Assembly: GCF_000308855.1 (NCBI RefSeq)
Contig: NZ_BAGM01000205.1
Span: 1-59,535 of the forward strand
DNA length: 59,535 nucleotides
From: Nocardia veterana NBRC 100344
Lineage (GTDB): Bacteria > Actinomycetota > Actinomycetes > Mycobacteriales > Mycobacteriaceae
Reading direction: 5' to 3'
Part shown: positions 32,704 to 40,914 of the stretch, piece after piece
How positions within the stretch are numbered: the stretch's first letter is position 1
Layout of the letters: every line of letters starts with the position of its first letter
Translations under genes and position numbers: made by a program
Notes under the pieces: model-generated
What the model saw: the letters and a program-made list of their open reading frames with translations, nothing else
Database searches by the model: none
What the model was told of the DNA's origin: nothing

Positions 32704-34131
32704 ATGAACAGCCCGGACGTCGAAGTCATCGTCATCGGATCCGGCCTGGGTGGCCTCGCGGCGGCCCTGACAGCCGTCGAGAACGGCTGCAAGGACGTTC
32801 TGATAGTCGAGTCGGAGCCCGTTGTCGGAGGATCGACCCGGCTCTGCGGCGGTGTCGTGATGGGCAGCAGAAGTCGGCTCCAGCGAGCCGGCGGCATCGA
32901 AGATGCCGAGGATGACATGTTCAAGGAATACATGGCCATCAACGTCTGGGATGTCGCCGCGGGACCGGTCGAGCGCTGGGCGCGCCGCAGTGGCGAAACG
33001 GTCGACTGGCTTCAGGACCATGGTGTCCCGTTCTACGAGCGCCTCATCTTCAGTGGTGATGATCGTCGTCCGCGCGGTCACTGTGTCGAGGGCGGAGGGC
33101 AGGCCATCGTCGACGCATTGGTGTCGAAGTGCCGCGCGGCAGGGATCGATTTCGCCCTGGGCAACAGAGTCGACGAGATTCTTCGCGCCGATGGACGCGT
33201 GACGGGGGTGCGGGCAGGCGGCGAGGAACTCAACGCTGCCGCCACGATCGTAGCCACCGGGGGTTTCGGCGCGAACCCGGAGTACCTGGCCGCGCATTAT
33301 CCGATAGCGTGGATTCCGGGGGAGACCTTCTATATCGGCGCCGAGGGGGCTCGCGGTGACCACCTCAGGTTCGCCGATCAGGTCGGCGCCCAGGTGACCG
33401 GCGAGAATCGCGGCCTCCGTATGCTCAACCCCGGCGTCGATACCCTGCACGAGGCCTTCTTGCCCGGTTGGACGGTGCTGCTCGACGAGCGGGGGCAGCG
33501 ATTCTGCGACGAGACCGCCCCGTACGGAATCCTCGACAGTTTGCTGAAGGCCAGGAACAACGTCGGGTACGTCGTCTTCGACGATGCTGCGCTGCGGCCG
33601 CCGGCCGACAAGGCGGCCCGATATGCGGATGCCTACAAGCAGGTGTGGCCCAACCACGCGAAATTCAAGCCGAAGCACTACAACGCCGACGTCATGGAGC
33701 AGTACAAGGATCACCCACGGGTCCACACGGCCGAGTCGCTGGAGGCTCTCGCGGACTCCGTGAACATCCCGGCAGCCGACTTCTGTGGTTCCCTCGCCCG
33801 CTACAACCACCTGGTGGAGTCCGGGAGCGACACCGACTACGGCAAAGCGAGCCGCTTCCTGAACCCGATCTCGACCGCACCGTTCTACGCGGTAGAAGTG
33901 CGACCGACGGCGATTGCTCACACCGGCTACGGATTGTGTATCGACGACCACGCCCGTGTCATCGGTGTCGACGGCGATCTGATCGAGGGTCTGTTCGCGG
34001 CCGGTGAGTGCACGGGAGGCATTGTCGGACCGACATATTCAGGTTCCGGCAGCTCCCTCGCCAGTGCCGCGGGCATCGGCCGGATGGCGGGCGAGGCCGC
34101 CGCGGAATACGTGCGGTCGACGCGGTCATGA
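32704..34131 (+). CDS. FAD-binding dehydrogenase (KstD/fumarate-reductase-flavoprotein family)
   Basis: A 475-residue flavoprotein of the FAD_binding_2 family that includes 3-ketosteroid delta-1-dehydrogenases and fumarate reductases. The N-terminus VIVIGSGLGGLAAALTAVENG binds ADP, VVGGSTRLCGGVV follows, and the C-terminal GLFAAGECTGGIVGPTYSGSGSSLASAAGIGRMAGEAAA contributes the second FAD contact. It probably inserts or saturates a C=C bond next to a ketone. AAGGAGCTGAG precedes ATG 32704. It overlaps the next SnoaL gene by ATGA. Whether it acts on steroid rings cannot be read from the sequence. Confidence 0.88.
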   Translation: MNSPDVEVIVIGSGLGGLAAALTAVENGCKDVLIVESEPVVGGSTRLCGGVVMGSRSRLQRAGGIEDAEDDMFKEYMAINVWDVAAGPVERWARRSGETVDWLQDHGVPFYERLIFSGDDRRPRGHCVEGGGQAIVDALVSKCRAAGIDFALGNRVDEILRADGRVTGVRAGGEELNAAATIVATGGFGANPEYLAAHYPIAWIPGETFYIGAEGARGDHLRFADQVGAQVTGENRGLRMLNPGVDTLHEAFLPGWTVLLDERGQRFCDETAPYGILDSLLKARNNVGYVVFDDAALRPPADKAARYADAYKQVWPNHAKFKPKHYNADVMEQYKDHPRVHTAESLEALADSVNIPAADFCGSLARYNHLVESGSDTDYGKASRFLNPISTAPFYAVEVRPTAIAHTGYGLCIDDHARVIGVDGDLIEGLFAAGECTGGIVGPTYSGSGSSLASAAGIGRMAGEAAAEYVRSTRS

Positions 34132-34781
34132 GCAAGCAGAGCACGTCGGAGGGCCGGATGCTGTTCACGCCGCGAGCAGAGCCCGACGACCAGGGAGAAA
34201 TGCTGCGGTTGGTCTACGACCGGCAGCAGATCGTCGAGGTACTGCACCGATATGCCAGGGCGATCGATCGCTGCGACGTCGAACTGCTGAAGTCGGTCTA
34301 TCATGAGGACGCCACCGACGCTCACGGCTCCTTCGACGGCAACGCACACGAGTTCGCCGAATTCATGGTGCCTCGGCTGCGGGCACAGACCAGCTATGGA
34401 ATTCACCACGTCACCAACGAGCTCGTCGAGGTGGAGGGGGATCGGGCGATCGCAGAGTCGTATCTGTTCGGTTACCACCGGGTGCCCGGTGGGCGAGAGT
34501 CGGTGGCCGCCTTCTTCGGACCCGCCTACGCCGACCGCTGTGCGGCGGAAGGAACTCTCGAAGCAGAGCACGAATACATGACCGGTGGTCGCTACCTGGA
34601 CAAGTTGGTAAAGCGGTCAGGAATCTGGCGGATCTGGCAGCGCCGGATAACCGTGGAATGGAACCAATGTCAGCCGTCGCGGATGCTGACCGAGGGCGGG
34701 CGTTCGCAGTACGACATTCCCGGCGCGCGCGATCTGACCGACCCGAGTTACCGGCTGAGCTTCGATTCCTTCGATGAATGA
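34128..34781 (+). CDS. SnoaL/NTF2-fold protein, copy 3 (full length)
   Basis: A 217-residue NTF2-fold protein. VLHRYARAIDRCDVELLKSVYHEDATDAHG is the typical first helix-turn, with YLFGYHRV and YMTGGRYLDKLVKRSGIWRIWQRRITVEW further on. It is the complete counterpart of the shortened gene at 23614-24033. It is coupled to the KstD-like gene (ATGA), which suggests an isomerase, dehydratase or hydroxylase step on the same ring system. The His/Asp pattern of this subgroup (YHxDAxDxHG) is also found in aromatic-ring dioxygenase small subunits and dehydratases of the fold. Confidence 0.82.
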   Translation: MSKQSTSEGRMLFTPRAEPDDQGEMLRLVYDRQQIVEVLHRYARAIDRCDVELLKSVYHEDATDAHGSFDGNAHEFAEFMVPRLRAQTSYGIHHVTNELVEVEGDRAIAESYLFGYHRVPGGRESVAAFFGPAYADRCAAEGTLEAEHEYMTGGRYLDKLVKRSGIWRIWQRRITVEWNQCQPSRMLTEGGRSQYDIPGARDLTDPSYRLSFDSFDE

Positions 34782-34841
34782 GCCAGGCTGCGACGCCGGA
34801 CCTATGACGCCGAACAGACAGAGTGAAGCGGAGCAATTGGC

Positions 34842-35057
34842 ATGGTAGACAACCGAATCGTCGAGGCAGATCGGGATGTATGCATCGGTTCCGGCCAATG
34901 CGAAATGCTGCTGCCGAACGTGTTCACCGTGGGTGATGAGGGAACCGTGGACATCGACGCCGCGGCGGCACATGAGGCCGACACGACGCTCTTGCAGCGG
35001 GCGGTACAGAACTGCCCGACAGCCGCGCTGAGGCTGAGCCCGACCGGCAATTCGTAG
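34842..35057 (+). CDS. [3Fe-4S] ferredoxin
   Basis: A 71-residue ferredoxin with Cys14-x5-Cys20 and Cys58-Pro. This three-cysteine arrangement is typical of [3Fe-4S] ferredoxins that feed actinobacterial P450s. The opening RDVCIGSGQCEMLLPNVFTVGDEGTV is characteristic. It is the last gene of the 32704 operon and the only stand-alone ferredoxin in the window, so it is the likely electron donor for the two P450s. Confidence 0.93.
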   Translation: MVDNRIVEADRDVCIGSGQCEMLLPNVFTVGDEGTVDIDAAAAHEADTTLLQRAVQNCPTAALRLSPTGNS

Positions 35058-35132
35058 CCGGAGCCCCGGTCGATTCGTAGCGCGTGTTGTGAGCGGTGAG
35101 TTGCCGGCATGAACGATCGGGCGGTCGGGGCG

Positions 35133-35166
35133 GGATTCTGCCGCGTATAGGTTCGCGGCAGAATCC
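35133..35166. terminator. Terminator 1 after ferredoxin
   Basis: Perfect 13-nt inverted repeat (GGATTCTGCCGCG and CGCGGCAGAATCC) with an 8-nt loop, 76 nt after the ferredoxin stop. Confidence 0.75.
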
Positions 35167-35297
35167 GTTGTGCTGCAACCTTGGCCGTCATACGCCATGT
35201 GACGGGCGGTGATGACCGGATTCATCGCGGTTGTGGTACTCGAAGAGCGGCTGACGATGGGCTGGTAGTCCATCTTGTGCGAGCGTTGCGGGCGTCC

Positions 35298-35335
35298 GAT
35301 TGCGAGTGCAGCGAAATTTCGCCGCACTCGCAATC
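35298..35335. terminator. Terminator 2 before the convergent PEP-type gene
   Basis: Nested inverted repeat: outer arms GATTGCGAGTGC and GCACTCGCAATC, inner palindrome GCGAAATTTCGC (35311-35322). It lies 59 nt from the end of the convergent gene at 35394. The rest of the 336-nt gap (35058-35393) shows no gene. Confidence 0.7.
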
Positions 35336-35393
35336 TCCGCGCTGCGTCGCGATCGGTGAACGCCTCCCGCGCGGCCGCGAGACCGATCGACGA

Positions 35394-37151
35394 TCAGTGA
35401 ACTGTGATGACCCCGGTGGTGCCGTTGACCGTCAGTTTCGCACCATCGGGGATGCGCTTCGTGGCATTGGTGACACCGAGGATGCAGGGGATGCCGAGTT
35501 CGCGGCTGACGATAGCGGCATGAGAAAGAGTCGATCCGACGTTGACGACGACTGCTTCGGCAGAGGTGAACAGCGGGGTCCAACCGGGATCGGTGATCGG
35601 AGCGATGAGGATTTCACCGGGCTCCAAGTCGGTGGCCTCGTCCGGGCTGTTGATGACGCGTGCCGTTCCGGTCGCAGTGCCCGGGCAGGCCGGCAGACCC
35701 GTCAGCAGATCCCCCGCTTGCGCGATACTGACTGCGGGGGCAGCCTTTTCGGCCCAGGTGGCAATCGGCGGGACGTTCCCCGCGGTGACAATGTAGGGCG
35801 GTTCCAGCTTTTCGAGTTCGTGGAACCACTCCCACCGCTCGGCGATGGTGGGCAGCCAAGCCTGCGGATCGGCAAGCAGTGCGTCGAGCTCGTCCTCTCG
35901 TACCATCGTGAGGTCCTCGGGAGTGGCGAAATAGCCGCGCTCGGTATAGCGCTGCGCCAACTCGCGGAGAGCGAGCCGAGCTTCGTGCAAGACTCGAATC
36001 GTGTTGGTTTTGGACAACTCTCGCGCCGGCATGTAGATGCCGATGAGCCGGAGAGCGAGGTCGAGCTGGCCGAGTTCCGTGGGGGAATGTGCGAGCCTTT
36101 CCCGAAGTTGCGCGGTCAGCTGTTCACGGTCGGCGCGAAGGCGGGCCGACTGCAGTTCGGGATCGCGGTCGGAGGGTTGGTGGCGCATCCGCTCGAGCAG
36201 CCCGAGCGGGATATGCTGGTGGGTCTCCCAGGTATGAGGCATAGCGTCCCATTCCGCGGCGGAGCGGGAACCGTAGTCGTAGACGAAGCGGTCCCACCTG
36301 GCGAGGAACGTCGCGACGGCCGCATCCGAGGCCGTGGCCGCCGCCTTGGTGCGCAGTCGATCCAGTGCGCCATCGATTCCCTCGTCGAAAACCGAAGTGA
36401 GAACGCCGGAATCGTTGATCAGGCGGCTGAGCTTCCACAACTCGGCCGTCGGCGCCGCTGAAGCGATGTTGCCCCAGCCGCCGAGCAAGCGCGTTGCGAG
36501 ACTCGGATCCTCGAATGGAGCCAGTGCCTGGTCCAGCAGGCCGGTCACCAGCGAAGACTCGTAGACCATCATCAGATGCTTGTAGAGGATTTGGTAGTAC
36601 TCCTCGGCCAGGATCCGTCGCTCGTGTTGGACCAGTTCCGCGTCGGTCAGCGTCGCGTAGTCCGGCCGCGCTGCGCGAATGCTCTCCGCGTGCGCCGCGT
36701 CGACGATGAGATCATCACGCGACTCGGTGGCGAAAACTCGTTCGACCGTCGCGAGAATGCGTTCGGTGTATTCCGGCTTGGCATCGTCCGGGTGTGGCTC
36801 ATACGCGGGCGCGTCGGAGCGCTCACCCAGGTAGGTGCGGTCCATGAGCTCCGGTGATGCGCCGGGCATTCGCGCGCCGAACACGCGCAGATTGGACAGG
36901 TTCAGGTAGATGTAGCCGTGCACCAGACCTTGTATATCGATCGCGTCGTCGCGAAATTCTTCACGATCGAATGCCCCGAAGTCGACCAGAGCCTGCTTCC
37001 ATGGTTGCTCCGCAGCCGGGCCGCCGATCATCGACCCTCCGAGTGGGGAAAAGACATGCGGCGATACCTCGCCGACATTGGCCCGCGTGTACACCGGGAA
37101 ACGAGTGCTCAACGGCTGATCCACCACCCAAGGGCGTGTGATGTCCACCAT
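35394..37151 (-). CDS. PEP-utilising-enzyme mobile-domain protein without ATP-grasp domain, copy 2
   Basis: A 585-residue paralogue of the protein at 19672: both begin VDITRPWVVD, share RTYLGE/GD then EPHPDD-KPEYTERILATV, and end with the phosphohistidine block VGSTLSHAAIVSRELGIPCI (His544). The middle again resembles the substrate-binding helices of rifampin phosphotransferase-like proteins (YDYGSRSAAEWD). No ATP-grasp domain is present or encoded nearby. ATG 37151 has GGAGG about 10 nt upstream; the frame back to 37226 is leader. Both copies being kept and both under cluster-type promoters argues for function, possibly phosphoryl carriage to a pathway alcohol. Confidence 0.85.
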   Translation of the reverse strand: MVDITRPWVVDQPLSTRFPVYTRANVGEVSPHVFSPLGGSMIGGPAAEQPWKQALVDFGAFDREEFRDDAIDIQGLVHGYIYLNLSNLRVFGARMPGASPELMDRTYLGERSDAPAYEPHPDDAKPEYTERILATVERVFATESRDDLIVDAAHAESIRAARPDYATLTDAELVQHERRILAEEYYQILYKHLMMVYESSLVTGLLDQALAPFEDPSLATRLLGGWGNIASAAPTAELWKLSRLINDSGVLTSVFDEGIDGALDRLRTKAAATASDAAVATFLARWDRFVYDYGSRSAAEWDAMPHTWETHQHIPLGLLERMRHQPSDRDPELQSARLRADREQLTAQLRERLAHSPTELGQLDLALRLIGIYMPARELSKTNTIRVLHEARLALRELAQRYTERGYFATPEDLTMVREDELDALLADPQAWLPTIAERWEWFHELEKLEPPYIVTAGNVPPIATWAEKAAPAVSIAQAGDLLTGLPACPGTATGTARVINSPDEATDLEPGEILIAPITDPGWTPLFTSAEAVVVNVGSTLSHAAIVSRELGIPCILGVTNATKRIPDGAKLTVNGTTGVITVH

Positions 37152-37772
37152 GACCGCTACCTCCGAAGCTCTAAGACTAGATAGTAGGTAACTGAAGCAT
37201 ATGCGTGGCTTCGTGTCCAGGATCACACTGAATTCGTAGACCGAGGGCCTCGTGAGACAGCCTGAGCGGAAGCCTGTCTATCAATTGCATTGCGTGACAA
37301 CCCTATTGATCTTCTTCGGGCCTCGTCCGACGGTGTGGCTCGGGCGGCATACCGCCTGACCGGAGGATGCGGCCTGGAGAGTGTGCGAATGAGAGGCCTC
37401 GCCTGGGTTGCTCGCAAGCCTGACGCCTCCGCGTGGCGTCAGCACCGGACGCGGCGGGTCGATGGCGTCGAAGTGGGCACCAGCATGTGAGGCTATGATG
37501 GAAGTGTCCAACGGGATCCACTGCTACACAATGGGTTTGGCTTCTAGCCTGTGAATCTGCGCCGGCCGGACGTTAGGGAACACCTCGTCGGCGGCAGGTA
37601 GTGCGTGTCGACGGACTCCGCAACTATCCGATCTCGGAGAAATACTCAAACAAGATTAATCGATAATGCATCCATAGACTATCTATAGCTCTACCATCGA
37701 GATGGTTGCAGGCGGCGGGTGCGCCGACGGCCCTGGTGGATATCCGTGCGTATCTCGGAGGTGAACAATCTG
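37152..37772. other. Divergent intergenic region
   Basis: About 620 nt between PEP-type copy 2 and the membrane protein gene. It contains degenerate half-sites of the cluster palindrome near 37175-37187 (AGACTAGATAGT), a hairpin with 8-nt arms at 37420-37442, and site K. The central 37230-37640 stretch has no convincing gene. Confidence 0.5.
37662..37683. promoter_or_regulatory. Cluster palindrome, site K (membrane protein promoter)
   Basis: Arms GATAATGC and AGACTATC with a 6-nt spacer, 11 of 16 consensus positions. It is most like site F (16 of 22 identical) and lies 90 nt upstream of the start at 37773. Confidence 0.5.
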
Positions 37773-38783
37773 ATGGCAACGGCAACGAGTGCACAGATGG
37801 GTGCACAAAGGAGCTCTGTGAGGTCCCTCGGCAGGACGAACAAGATCTGGATCGGTACGGCGGCGGTTGTATTCGTCGCTGTGTGCCTTCTGATCACAGG
37901 CCTGAAAGGGCATCACAGGGTGGCGCTCGATCCTACCTATGGAACACCCCCACCGCCTGACCTACCCTATTCTGCCGGGAGCAACATCGGGTGCACGATC
38001 GTCATGACGCTCGTCGGCCTCGTCGGCGTCGGGCTGGGGCTCTATCAATGGAAGCGGACCCGATCGGTACTACCGCTCATGATCGCGCTGAGTGGAGCGT
38101 TGATCTGTATCCCGGAGGTCTTCTTCGATGTGATGGGCGCTGTGTACTTCCCGTGGAGCGCAACAGAACCGCTCGGAAACGCCTACGCCATTCTGGGACG
38201 CCACATGCCATGGTGGATCGTGGCGGGATGGTTCGGCTACGGGGTCTTCAATTTTTTCATGTTTTCCGTGCTCGCGGCGAAACCGAAGACCAAGACTCTG
38301 TGGTTGATGCTCGGTGGTGCGGCTGTCGGTGACGTCGTCTTCGAAGAGCTTCTGTTGAAGTTCGATGTCTACCACTACTACGGCAACCAGCCTCTGATCC
38401 TGGTGTCTCAGTTGCCTTGGTGGTGGATCCCGTGCAACTCGATCGGAGTCTTCCTCGCTGCGGCTCTGGCGTACCGCTTTCAATCTGCCCTGCAGGGCTG
38501 GCGTTCGCTGTCGATGTTCGTCATCACCCCCTTATCGGTTACGACGGTCTATGGTGCGATCGCGCTCCCTTCCTGGATAGCGGTAAACCGGGACTACCCT
38601 TGGCTGCCCACTCAGATACTGGGCCTCGCCACGATCGGTCTGGGAATAGTCGTGTTCGCTCTGATCCTTCGACTTGTCCTGGGCCGCAACCCCGCAGATC
38701 TGGAATACGCACCGTCGAAGCAGGCGGCCGAGTTCGGCGATCCGGTGTCACCGCTCGATGAACGAACCGTCGTCACTGGTTGA
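37773..38783 (+). CDS. Polytopic membrane protein of unknown function
   Basis: A 336-residue protein with about eight hydrophobic segments, the first near residues 27-44. Acidic and aromatic residues lie within or next to the membrane segments (ICIPEVFFDVMGAVYFPW, VGDVVFEELLLKFDVYHYYG). This pattern occurs in membrane enzymes such as carotenoid or terpenoid hydratases and cyclases as well as in transporters; no family was recognised. GGAGGTG lies 9 nt before ATG 37773. It is the last cluster gene before the mobile region and has cluster palindrome K upstream, so it likely serves the same pathway, perhaps in uptake or in processing a hydrophobic substrate. Confidence 0.78.
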   Translation: MATATSAQMGAQRSSVRSLGRTNKIWIGTAAVVFVAVCLLITGLKGHHRVALDPTYGTPPPPDLPYSAGSNIGCTIVMTLVGLVGVGLGLYQWKRTRSVLPLMIALSGALICIPEVFFDVMGAVYFPWSATEPLGNAYAILGRHMPWWIVAGWFGYGVFNFFMFSVLAAKPKTKTLWLMLGGAAVGDVVFEELLLKFDVYHYYGNQPLILVSQLPWWWIPCNSIGVFLAAALAYRFQSALQGWRSLSMFVITPLSVTTVYGAIALPSWIAVNRDYPWLPTQILGLATIGLGIVVFALILRLVLGRNPADLEYAPSKQAAEFGDPVSPLDERTVVTG

Positions 38784-38793
38784 TCCACGCACG

Positions 38794-38839
38794 CGCCTCG
38801 ATCGAGACGCTGTAAGCCACGCGGTTCTCGGTCGAGGCG
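38794..38839 (+). terminator. Terminator after the membrane protein gene
   Basis: Inverted repeat with 14-nt arms (CGCCTCGATCGAGA and TCTCGGTCGAGGCG, one G-U pair) 11 nt after the stop at 38783. Confidence 0.65.
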
Positions 38840-39436
38840 GGCTAGGTTCCGCGACATGGCTGGCGGACGTGGGGGAGGCGAGCAACAGAGACGATTTCGA
38901 TCCGACGGCATCGGCCGCCGACGAGTTTCGCTGCCGTTTCAATCTTGTCATGATAACCAATTCCGATCGAAATTATAACGGGTAGTAAAGGTTCTCTGGA
39001 ATGGCGGTATACCGGATGTCGACTGAAATTTCACATCCATCTCGACGATTATGCGTGACGTGACAATCACCTCATTACGATCAACTCGTATCAGTCGTCC
39101 GCGAAGCGCCATCACTTACGTCCCGGCCGGATCGCCTGTTATGCAGAGTGTTTTATTTGAAGGGCCGTCTGCGCGGCCGATTCTCGGTTGCGAAATAAGG
39201 GGCCAAACATATCCGTCTGGAGTACTGACGGGCACGATGAAGGATCCACCAGTTCTCCAACGAACGTGGATAGCCGGGTCTCTATGCAGGGCAGTCGCCA
39301 GGCCCACCATGACGCTTTTATAGGAACCGGCGACCTGCCGCTCGCCGGCCGGTTTCTTCGACTCTCTACCTTGTCCCTTCGTTTTGCTTTGTGCTGCCGC
39401 GTGTAGGTTCGAGTGCAAACCTGCACGTCAACAAGT
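38840..39436. other. Gene-free stretch at the edge of the mobile region
   Basis: About 600 nt with several AT-richer patches (for example around 38935-38990 and 39150-39220) and no convincing gene, RNA or repeat. It marks the switch from the catabolic cluster to mobile-element debris. Confidence 0.5.
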
Positions 39437-39523
39437 GTGCTCCCCGCGAACGCGGAGATGAGCCCAAGATGAGGAGACGTTCGGCGTCAAGTTCGCCGTG
39501 CTCCCCGCACGCGGGGATGAGCC
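39437..39523 (+). CRISPR. Degenerate two-repeat CRISPR remnant, type I-E-like
   Basis: Two repeats of the GTGCTCCCCGCG...GCGGGGATGAGCC type surround one 33-nt spacer (39465-39497). The first repeat (39437-39464, 28 nt) has an A in place of one G in the right stem arm (GCGGAGATGAGCC). The second (39498-39523) is 26 nt because two bases of the loop are missing. Repeat length, the CCCCGC...GCGGGG stem and spacer length fit type I-E arrays of actinobacteria. No cas gene is present in the window. Orientation is not certain. Confidence 0.72.
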
Positions 39524-39759
39524 AAGCGTCAGCGGCCGCCCACTGGCGGGAGTTGGTCGACCGACAGCGGGCTGTTGCATGGATCGACGGCATGTCATCC
39601 AAGTGGCAGCGGCCATGGGATCCCCCCGTGGGCGGCCATATGACGCCCCGCTGATGGTCATCGACTTCCCGTGGGCGGCCAGATATTTCCCCGGCGTGTT
39701 GCGCATGTTCCGGAAGGCTGGGCGGGTCTGCTCGCCCGGTGAAGAGCGGTAGGGGGATC

Positions 39760-40110
39760 GTGGAAATCCTTGAGGCATATGACCTCACGGGGAGTTACCG
39801 GGCAGCGGCGGAGCTGGCCGGCTGCGACCATCACACGGTCGCAAGGTATGTCCCGTTGCGGGCGTCTGGGAGCCCGGTGGCGAGGGAGCATCGTGCGCGG
39901 CCCGATCGATGAGTATCTGCCGAAAATCGAAGAACTGGTGGTTCGTTCTAACAGCAATATCCGCGCCGATGTGGCTCACAAGCGGATCACCGCGATGGGG
40001 TTCACCGGTGGGGAACGCACCACCCGCCGGGTGGTCGCGCAGGTCAAGGCGCAGTTGCGGGCGGGTCAGCGGCGGGTGTTCCGTCCGTGTGTGTTGACTG
40101 AACTACCGGA
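39760..40110 (+). pseudogene. IS21-type transposase (IstA-like) remnant
   Basis: The reading starting VEILEAYDLTGSYRAAAELAGCDHHTVARYV is the helix-turn-helix N-terminus of actinobacterial IS21-type transposases. It is interrupted by a frameshift near 39893-39911, then continues as PIDEYLPKIEELVVRSNSNI and GERTTRRVVAQVKAQLRAGQRRVFRP. It stops being recognisable after about 40110, so the DDE catalytic domain is lost. No istB partner follows. Confidence 0.75.
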
Positions 40111-40200
40111 GCTCAGCGGCTCGTTTGCTCTATGGACGGAAGGCGGCGCGGCTAAGTTCTGTTTCGAAGTGAGTGATGCGGTGGCGGCGTTGCGGGGTGC

Positions 40201-40352
40201 CACTCGATCTACCGGGACCGCAATCCGTCGAGCGGGGGATCAACCAGTTAAAACAGCGTCAGGCCGTAGCGAGGCGGTACGACAAACTTGCTGTCCGCTA
40301 CGAAGTCACGATCCATGTCGCCGTGATCAATCAATGGCTGCGGCACTCGTGA
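40201..40352 (+). pseudogene. IS5-type transposase C-terminal remnant
   Basis: HSIYRDRN, a small frameshift, then VERGINQLKQRQAVARRYDKLAVRYEVTIHVAVINQWLRHS and a stop at 40350-40352. This is the typical end of IS5-family transposases of actinobacteria, including the catalytic E in the E-R-G-I-N context. Everything upstream is missing or replaced by the IS21 fragment. Confidence 0.75.
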
Positions 40353-40448
40353 GAACCGAACCTCGGGCGGCCTCACCACTTCGAGAACCTAGCGCAGTAG
40401 ATAGGGCTACGGACACAGCGGTCCGATGCGCCGACCGGCAATCGTGGG

Positions 40449-40811
40449 TCAGGCGGCCAGTGCCAGTGTGGGGTGCTGCCCGATCCAGTGTTCGAGGGCG
40501 GTGGGGTCGAGGAGCTTCTGCGCGTCGGCGAGCCCTGTGGGCACCGGCTGGGCCTCGACCACAAGCCGGAACGGCTGCCCGGATTCGTCGGCAGCGTCGA
40601 AGAACCAGTGCGTCACCTCGATGACCAGCAGCGACAGCGAGAACCCGCCGGGCCCGTCGAATTCGAGGCTTTCCCCCGCCCGTGGCAACAACGGCCCGGT
40701 GACCACGAATTGGAAGGAGTCGAATCCGTCCGAATCGTCATCCGTTGGCGGGACCATGACGAATAGCGTGTAGCGCACCATCCGCGCGCCGAAGTCCGCG
40801 CTGCTGTCCAT
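40449..40811 (-). CDS. Hypothetical protein
   Basis: A 120-residue acidic protein, RYTLFVMVPPTDDDSDGFDSFQFVVTGPLLPRAG at the N-terminus, probably a small beta-rich fold. No family recognised and no signal peptide. It starts with ATG 40811 and lies between transposase debris and a broken TetR gene, so it is probably cargo of a mobile element. Confidence 0.6.
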   Translation of the reverse strand: MDSSADFGARMVRYTLFVMVPPTDDDSDGFDSFQFVVTGPLLPRAGESLEFDGPGGFSLSLLVIEVTHWFFDAADESGQPFRLVVEAQPVPTGLADAQKLLDPTALEHWIGQHPTLALAA

Positions 40812-40914
40812 GATTTCCCCCTGTTGTCAGCGATTGCCGTGATGAGTCTAGCGCCCCCGTTGATCCCGGCATACCTCTGCCAGCCCCGGTGGCATCGGGG
40901 TGCGGCGCGCGATG

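Noticed and set aside
37175..37187. Half-site cluster AGACTAGATAGT upstream of the second PEP-type gene as an eleventh full palindrome
   Set aside because: The arms are in the wrong order and spacing for the 22-bp site; kept only as a degenerate half-site.
37290..37490. A 66-codon + strand frame in the divergent gap
   Set aside because: No recognisable start signals or domain, and it lies in a promoter region with a hairpin across it.
5102..37683. The shared palindrome as a KstR or KstR2 site
   Set aside because: Arms AATAGTCT/AGACTATT with a 6-nt spacer do not match the known KstR or KstR2 consensus sequences.
39051..39323. A 90-codon + strand frame in the gap before the CRISPR remnant
   Set aside because: No ribosome binding site, no similarity, atypical composition; treated as non-coding.
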